DNA of 64,000 nt from Achromobacter anxifer (GTDB taxonomy: Bacteria; Pseudomonadota; Gammaproteobacteria; Burkholderiales; Burkholderiaceae_B): contig NZ_CAHLAR010000004.1 in assembly GCF_903652925.1 (NCBI RefSeq), positions 310,001 through 374,000 of the forward strand, read 5' to 3'. The translations under genes and the position numbers were made by a program. The notes beneath the pieces are model-generated. The model did no database searches. It had not been told where the DNA came from and saw only the letters and a list, made by a program, of their open reading frames with translations. Each line of letters opens with the position of its first letter. Position 1 is the stretch's first letter. Positions 61,044 through 64,000 of this stretch are shown piece after piece.

Positions 61044-62274
61044 CATGCTAGTCTGTCTTGACCATTGCCGCACGACCGCATATCTCCGAGGATGAGCGAT
61101 CCGGCCTCTCATTCCAGGAGCCCCAATGCGCTTGAATGCAGCACCGCAGCAACGTCGTTCGATCTGGCGCAAACTGCTCGTCATCCTGCCCGTGACCGCA
61201 GCGGTGATCGCGGCACTGGTCTTCGCCGTCACCCGCATCGTCGAGCTGCGCATCGCCGGCATGCTGGGAGAGCGCGCCAAGGTAGGCGAGGTTCAGGCCG
61301 GATTCAAGCGGGTGGTGCTGACCGACGTAGTCGTCTCCGGAGAGCCGGGCCAGGCCGACGTCCGGGCGCGCCGGGTGGTGCTGGAACCCGAATGGCAGGC
61401 CCTTCTGAAGCGCGAGGCCGTGTTCAAGTCCATCACGGTCGAAGGCTTCGACTTTACGGTGGTGCGCAGCGCCGACGGCGAACTGCATATCGGGTCGGCC
61501 CTGCAATCCGCCTTCCGCAAGGACCAGGGCGGCGGCGAGGACGAAGCCAAGAGCCAGGGAAAGGGCGCGGATGAAGGCGGAGAGCGCCGCCGCATGCCGG
61601 TGCGCATCGCCGACCTGATCCTGCGCGACGGCCGCCTCGATTACGAGGACGCCGTGGTGTCCAAGCCGCCGCACCGCATTCCGTTTACCGACGTGCAGGC
61701 GCGGCTGCAGCCCGTGAACATGCCCCGCGACGGCACGCGCAGCGCCATGGAATTCAATGGCAAGGTCGAAGGCAACCGCAACGGCGAATCGACGGTGCGC
61801 GCGCAGGGCTGGCTGGTGCTGGGCAGCACGGACGCCGACATGACGGTCGCGGTGCGCAACATGGATATCCGCCACGCGGCGCCCTATATCGCGGGCAAGG
61901 ATGCCGCGACGCTGACTGGCGGCTCCATGGATCTGGACATGAAGACCGCCATCGCCCGCGGCGACCTGCGCGCATCCGGCACGTTGGCCTTGCATGACCC
62001 GCAATTCAGCGGCGACGGCTCGCTGTTCTCGCTGCCGCGCAGGACCGTGCTCGCGGCGCTGAAGGATCGCTCGGGCGCTCTGCGCTTCCAGTTCACCCTG
62101 GCGGGCAAGCTGGAAAATCCGCGGTTCTCGATCTCGCGCGGCATCGCCGCCCACGTCGAGCAGGGCGTCGGGCACGCGATCGGGGTGGGCGCGGAAGGCG
62201 CGGCCGAAGGCGTGACGGGCGCAGTCAAGGAACTGGGCGACTCGATATCCGACCTGCTCAGTCCGAAGCCTTAG
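61044..62274 (+). repeat. Direct duplication of leader plus DUF748 gene, copy 2
   Basis: Second copy of the leader (starting GCATGCTAG) and gene. The leaders share CATTGCCG, CCGAGGATGA and the ribosome-site region at the same spacing, so the duplication included the promoter. Confidence 0.75.
61126..62274 (+). CDS. DUF748/AsmA-like envelope protein, copy 2
   Basis: A 382-residue paralogue of the gene at 57988. It has the same N-terminal anchor, the periplasmic body (VVLTDVVVSGEPGQADVRAR, RDGRLDYEDAVVSKPPHRIP) and the same Gly/Ala-rich tail. The only clear length change is an extra Lys/Glu/Gly-rich loop of about 12 residues (KDQGGGEDEAKSQGKGADEG, near residue 128). AGGAG lies before the ATG. 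Anchored in the inner membrane with its body in the periplasm; function unknown. Confidence 0.82.
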   Translation: MRLNAAPQQRRSIWRKLLVILPVTAAVIAALVFAVTRIVELRIAGMLGERAKVGEVQAGFKRVVLTDVVVSGEPGQADVRARRVVLEPEWQALLKREAVFKSITVEGFDFTVVRSADGELHIGSALQSAFRKDQGGGEDEAKSQGKGADEGGERRRMPVRIADLILRDGRLDYEDAVVSKPPHRIPFTDVQARLQPVNMPRDGTRSAMEFNGKVEGNRNGESTVRAQGWLVLGSTDADMTVAVRNMDIRHAAPYIAGKDAATLTGGSMDLDMKTAIARGDLRASGTLALHDPQFSGDGSLFSLPRRTVLAALKDRSGALRFQFTLAGKLENPRFSISRGIAAHVEQGVGHAIGVGAEGAAEGVTGAVKELGDSISDLLSPKP

Positions 62275-62288
62275 CGGCGCGCCGCCGG

Positions 62289-62308
62289 CAGCGCCACAAC
62301 CGGCGCTG
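62289..62308. terminator. Hairpin CAGCGCC-N6-GGCGCTG between convergent DUF748 and mgtC-like genes
   Basis: A perfect 7-bp stem in the 63-bp gap between convergent genes. No T run on either strand, so efficiency is uncertain. Confidence 0.45.
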
Positions 62309-62337
62309 AACGGCAGTGGCGCGCCCCTGCCGCGCCC

Positions 62338-63051
62338 TCAGACCGTGCGCGCCGCCCAGAACGCAGTGCGCACCGCGGGCGATGCGGCGATGCTGGCAGT
62401 CACCCGGTCCAGGTCCAGCTCGTCCACCGAGGCTTCGCTGAGCGCGGCCTCGATCTCCACCTCGTTCTCGCCGAACTGATCGATCTTCAGTTCGGACAGG
62501 GGCAATTGCTCGCTTTCCAGGACGTCTTCCAGCACCGTCATGGCGGCCTGCCGCTGTTCCACGTTCGCGATTACGTGTATCACGGTCGTGACTTCCGTCG
62601 TCTGCGAGTCCACAGGCTGGCGGTTGACGTAACTGACCACAGGACGCAGCAGGGTGTTCGCCGCAAGCACGAAGGCCGTGGCCGCCACGGCCTCCAGGAT
62701 CAGCGATGCACCCGCGCAGGCGCCGATGGCGGCGGAGCCCCACAGCGTGGCGGCGGTGTTCAGGCCGCGGATGCTGCCGCCTTCGCGCATGATGGCGCCA
62801 GCGCCCAGGAAGCCCACGCCCGACACCACATAGGAAATGACGCGCGAGCCGCCGTCGGCGCCGCCCACGCGGAACGCCAGGTCCACGAAGATGGCCGCGC
62901 CCACGGACACCAGCACGTTGGTGCGCAGGCCCGCCGTGCGCTGGCGGAACTGGCGTTCAAAGCCGACCACCGAGCCCAGCACGAAGGCCGTCAACAGGCT
63001 GACCAGCGTATTGGCCAGAGTGAGGAACTGGATGTTTTCGAAATTCTTCAT
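62338..63051 (-). CDS. MgtC/SapB-family membrane protein
   Basis: A 237-residue protein. The N-terminal half has about five membrane helices with the family motifs [50 protein letters not shown] and [19 protein letters not shown]. The C-terminal half is an ACT-like cytoplasmic domain (about 150-235). MgtC proteins help growth in low magnesium and inside macrophages, in Salmonella by inhibiting the F-type ATP synthase. Last gene of a three-gene operon with two small proteins. Confidence 0.92.
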   Translation of the reverse strand: MKNFENIQFLTLANTLVSLLTAFVLGSVVGFERQFRQRTAGLRTNVLVSVGAAIFVDLAFRVGGADGGSRVISYVVSGVGFLGAGAIMREGGSIRGLNTAATLWGSAAIGACAGASLILEAVAATAFVLAANTLLRPVVSYVNRQPVDSQTTEVTTVIHVIANVEQRQAAMTVLEDVLESEQLPLSELKIDQFGENEVEIEAALSEASVDELDLDRVTASIAASPAVRTAFWAARTV

Positions 63052-63108
63052 GTTCTTCTCGATTCTTCAGCATGTTATGGACAGGCGCGGCAAAGGTGGC
63101 GATCCCGC

Positions 63109-63216
63109 TCAGGGCAACCGCCACACCGAGGTCAGCACCAGCGCCAGTCCGACCAGCCAGATCAGGGCCAGCGCCAGGACGCGCGCAATCATCAGGTATT
63201 TGTACGGATCTTTCAT
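63109..63216 (-). CDS. Small single-helix membrane protein, 35 residues
   Basis: A short gene between the ACT-like and MgtC genes. The product MKDPYKYLMIARVLALALIW continues LVGLALVLTSVWRLP, giving one membrane helix with a short basic N-terminus. The start has GGGAG six bases upstream. Spacing of 34 bp and 57 bp to its neighbours supports one operon. Small membrane peptides such as MgtR or MgtS modulate MgtC or MgtA in enterobacteria; a similar role here is a guess. Confidence 0.7.
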   Translation of the reverse strand: MKDPYKYLMIARVLALALIWLVGLALVLTSVWRLP

Positions 63217-63250
63217 GACAGTCTCCCGGCAGCCCGCGGCCGCCATCGCG

Positions 63251-63604
63251 TCACGCCGGCAGTACGGCGATGGAGGCGCCCGATTCGGATTCCCAATGCA
63301 CCCGCCGCACGTTCGGGCTCTGGCCCAGCCGCAGGGCGATGGCGCTGAGCAGATTGCGCAGGTCCGGGGGGCAATGCAGCGTGACGACGGTGGACGCCAG
63401 CTGATCGGATTCATTGCGCGAAATGCGCACCGCCAGCACCCGCAGGTCGAGGTCCCTCAGTTCGTAGTACAGCTGCTTGCGCAGCGCGTTCAGCGTGTCG
63501 CTGAGGCTGACGATGGTGAATTGGTAGATGGGCGTGACCGGGGCCTGCGCGGGACGCGCCGCGCGGGTCCGGTCCAGGAAGGGCAGGAATTGCTTGATAC
63601 GCAT
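63251..63604 (-). CDS. Small ACT-like protein of the MgtC operon
   Basis: A 117-residue cytoplasmic protein. After a basic N-terminus (MRIKQFLPFLDRTRAARPAQ) it has an alternating beta/alpha pattern (YQFTIVSLSDTLNALRKQLY, LDLRVLAVRISRN, VTLHCPPDLRNLLSAIALRL, VRRVHWESES) like the ACT-type regulatory domain at the C-terminus of MgtC. It may act as a detached regulatory domain. The AAGGAG site before the ATG at 63604 is strong. First gene of the operon, with a long leader. Confidence 0.7.
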   Translation of the reverse strand: MRIKQFLPFLDRTRAARPAQAPVTPIYQFTIVSLSDTLNALRKQLYYELRDLDLRVLAVRISRNESDQLASTVVTLHCPPDLRNLLSAIALRLGQSPNVRRVHWESESGASIAVLPA

Positions 63605-63929
63605 GATCGTCTCCTTGTCGGGGGGAGTACGGTGGAAGGTCCACATGCATGCGCCGCCTGGCCGGCGTGACGGGCGCGCAACAAGGCGCGCGCATCGCGC
63701 GTCGGCAAGCAGTCGGGGAGAGGGCTGGCGGTCCCGAAGAGGTCGGGGCCGGAGAGCCGGGTCCTGGCTTTAAGCAGGACCGGCGCGGACTAGTTCCGCG
63801 GATCCTGCGTCAAGCGGCGCTTGCAGTCGTGTTTCGACTACATCCGTCGTTGTCCACATTGATCTCTTGTGTGTTGAAGGTGGCGGCAGTATAGCGCCGG
63901 CCTAGGGTTAACACCAGTAAAAAGAAAGC
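63605..63929 (-). promoter_or_regulatory. Long untranslated leader of the MgtC operon with hairpins
   Basis: No gene was found between 63605 and 63971. On the minus strand a possible promoter (TATACT at about 63892-63887 as -10) is followed by nearly 280 bases before the first ATG. This stretch can form GGTCCTG-N8-CAGGACC (around 63759-63781) and other GC-rich stems. In Salmonella, mgtC is controlled through a long leader; a comparable role is inferred, and no known riboswitch was recognised. Confidence 0.4.
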
Positions 63930-63962
63930 AAAAATGGCGCGCCGGTTTCAAGACGGCGCGCC
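63930..63962 (-). terminator. Rho-independent terminator of the gene entering from the right edge
   Basis: Read on the minus strand, GGCGCGCCG pairs with CGGCGCGCC (9-bp stem, 9-nt loop), followed by ATTTTT and a further T-rich stretch. It lies 10 bp after a TGA stop codon at 63972-63974. Confidence 0.8.
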
Positions 63963-63971
63963 CGGCGCGCT

Positions 63972-64000
63972 TCATTTGGCCGGCGCCGGCGGCCCCGCGT
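63972..64000 (-). CDS. 3' end of an unidentified gene
   Basis: The last nine codons before the terminator read AGPPAPAK then TGA on the minus strand. The Pro/Ala/Lys ending, the stop codon and the terminator directly after it suggest the end of a real gene that starts beyond the window. Nothing can be said of its product. Confidence 0.35.

Overview
This is a GC-rich betaproteobacterial chromosome segment, most like Alcaligenaceae (Bordetella/Achromobacter group). That call rests on two Bug/TctC-type periplasmic receptors, many one-regulator/one-operon IclR and LysR pairs, dense packing on both strands, and the mix of housekeeping (psd, aroG) with catabolic genes. No rRNA, tRNA, CRISPR array, transposase or phage gene was recognised. 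The window starts inside a periplasmic binding protein gene and ends inside the 3' end of another minus-strand gene.

Layout. 0-9.7 kb: amino-acid and organic-acid catabolism and transport (ornithine aminotransferase plus arginase, a MetQ-like binding protein, an RraA/hydroxyacid-dehydrogenase/Bug operon, two IclR regulators, an MFS exporter opposite an Lrp regulator). 9.7-20.4 kb: a membrane phosphoesterase, an FMN-dependent hydroxyacid oxidase, psd, a self-sufficient CYP116B-type P450 under a divergent IclR gene, and a Bug-sulfatase operon under a divergent LysR gene. 20.4-36 kb: ABC-F ATPase, pbpG, a CitE-like lyase, an orphan response regulator, aroG, a REC-EAL phosphodiesterase, a ferric-reductase-like protein, a MuiA-like protein and a LysR/MFS pair.

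36-64 kb looks like a stress island. It has a hybrid sensor kinase, a sigma-54 gene (rpoN) away from its usual lptB/hpf/ptsN neighbours, two sigma-54 activators with nearly identical DNA-binding ends, NHEJ genes (ku, ligD), topoisomerase IB, a DUF883 protein, DUF378/glycine-zipper/DUF4142 envelope proteins, several tiny hydrophilic or Pro/Gln-rich proteins, a double-Usp protein with an FNR box, an EAL protein, duplicated DUF748 genes around an ABC ATPase, and an MgtC operon.

The main result is a set of eight matches to GGCA(C/T)G-N4-TTGC, the -24/-12 sigma-54 promoter. Each lies in an intergenic region and points into a gene of this island: rpoN itself, the DUF378 gene, the glycine-zipper/DUF4142 pair, ku-ligD, the DUF883 gene, topIB, the Pro-rich/DUF3309 pair and the Gln-rich gene. 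I infer a local, self-amplifying sigma-54 regulon joining DNA end-joining, supercoil relaxation and envelope or desiccation-type stress proteins. The motif matches are read directly from the sequence; the regulon is an inference.
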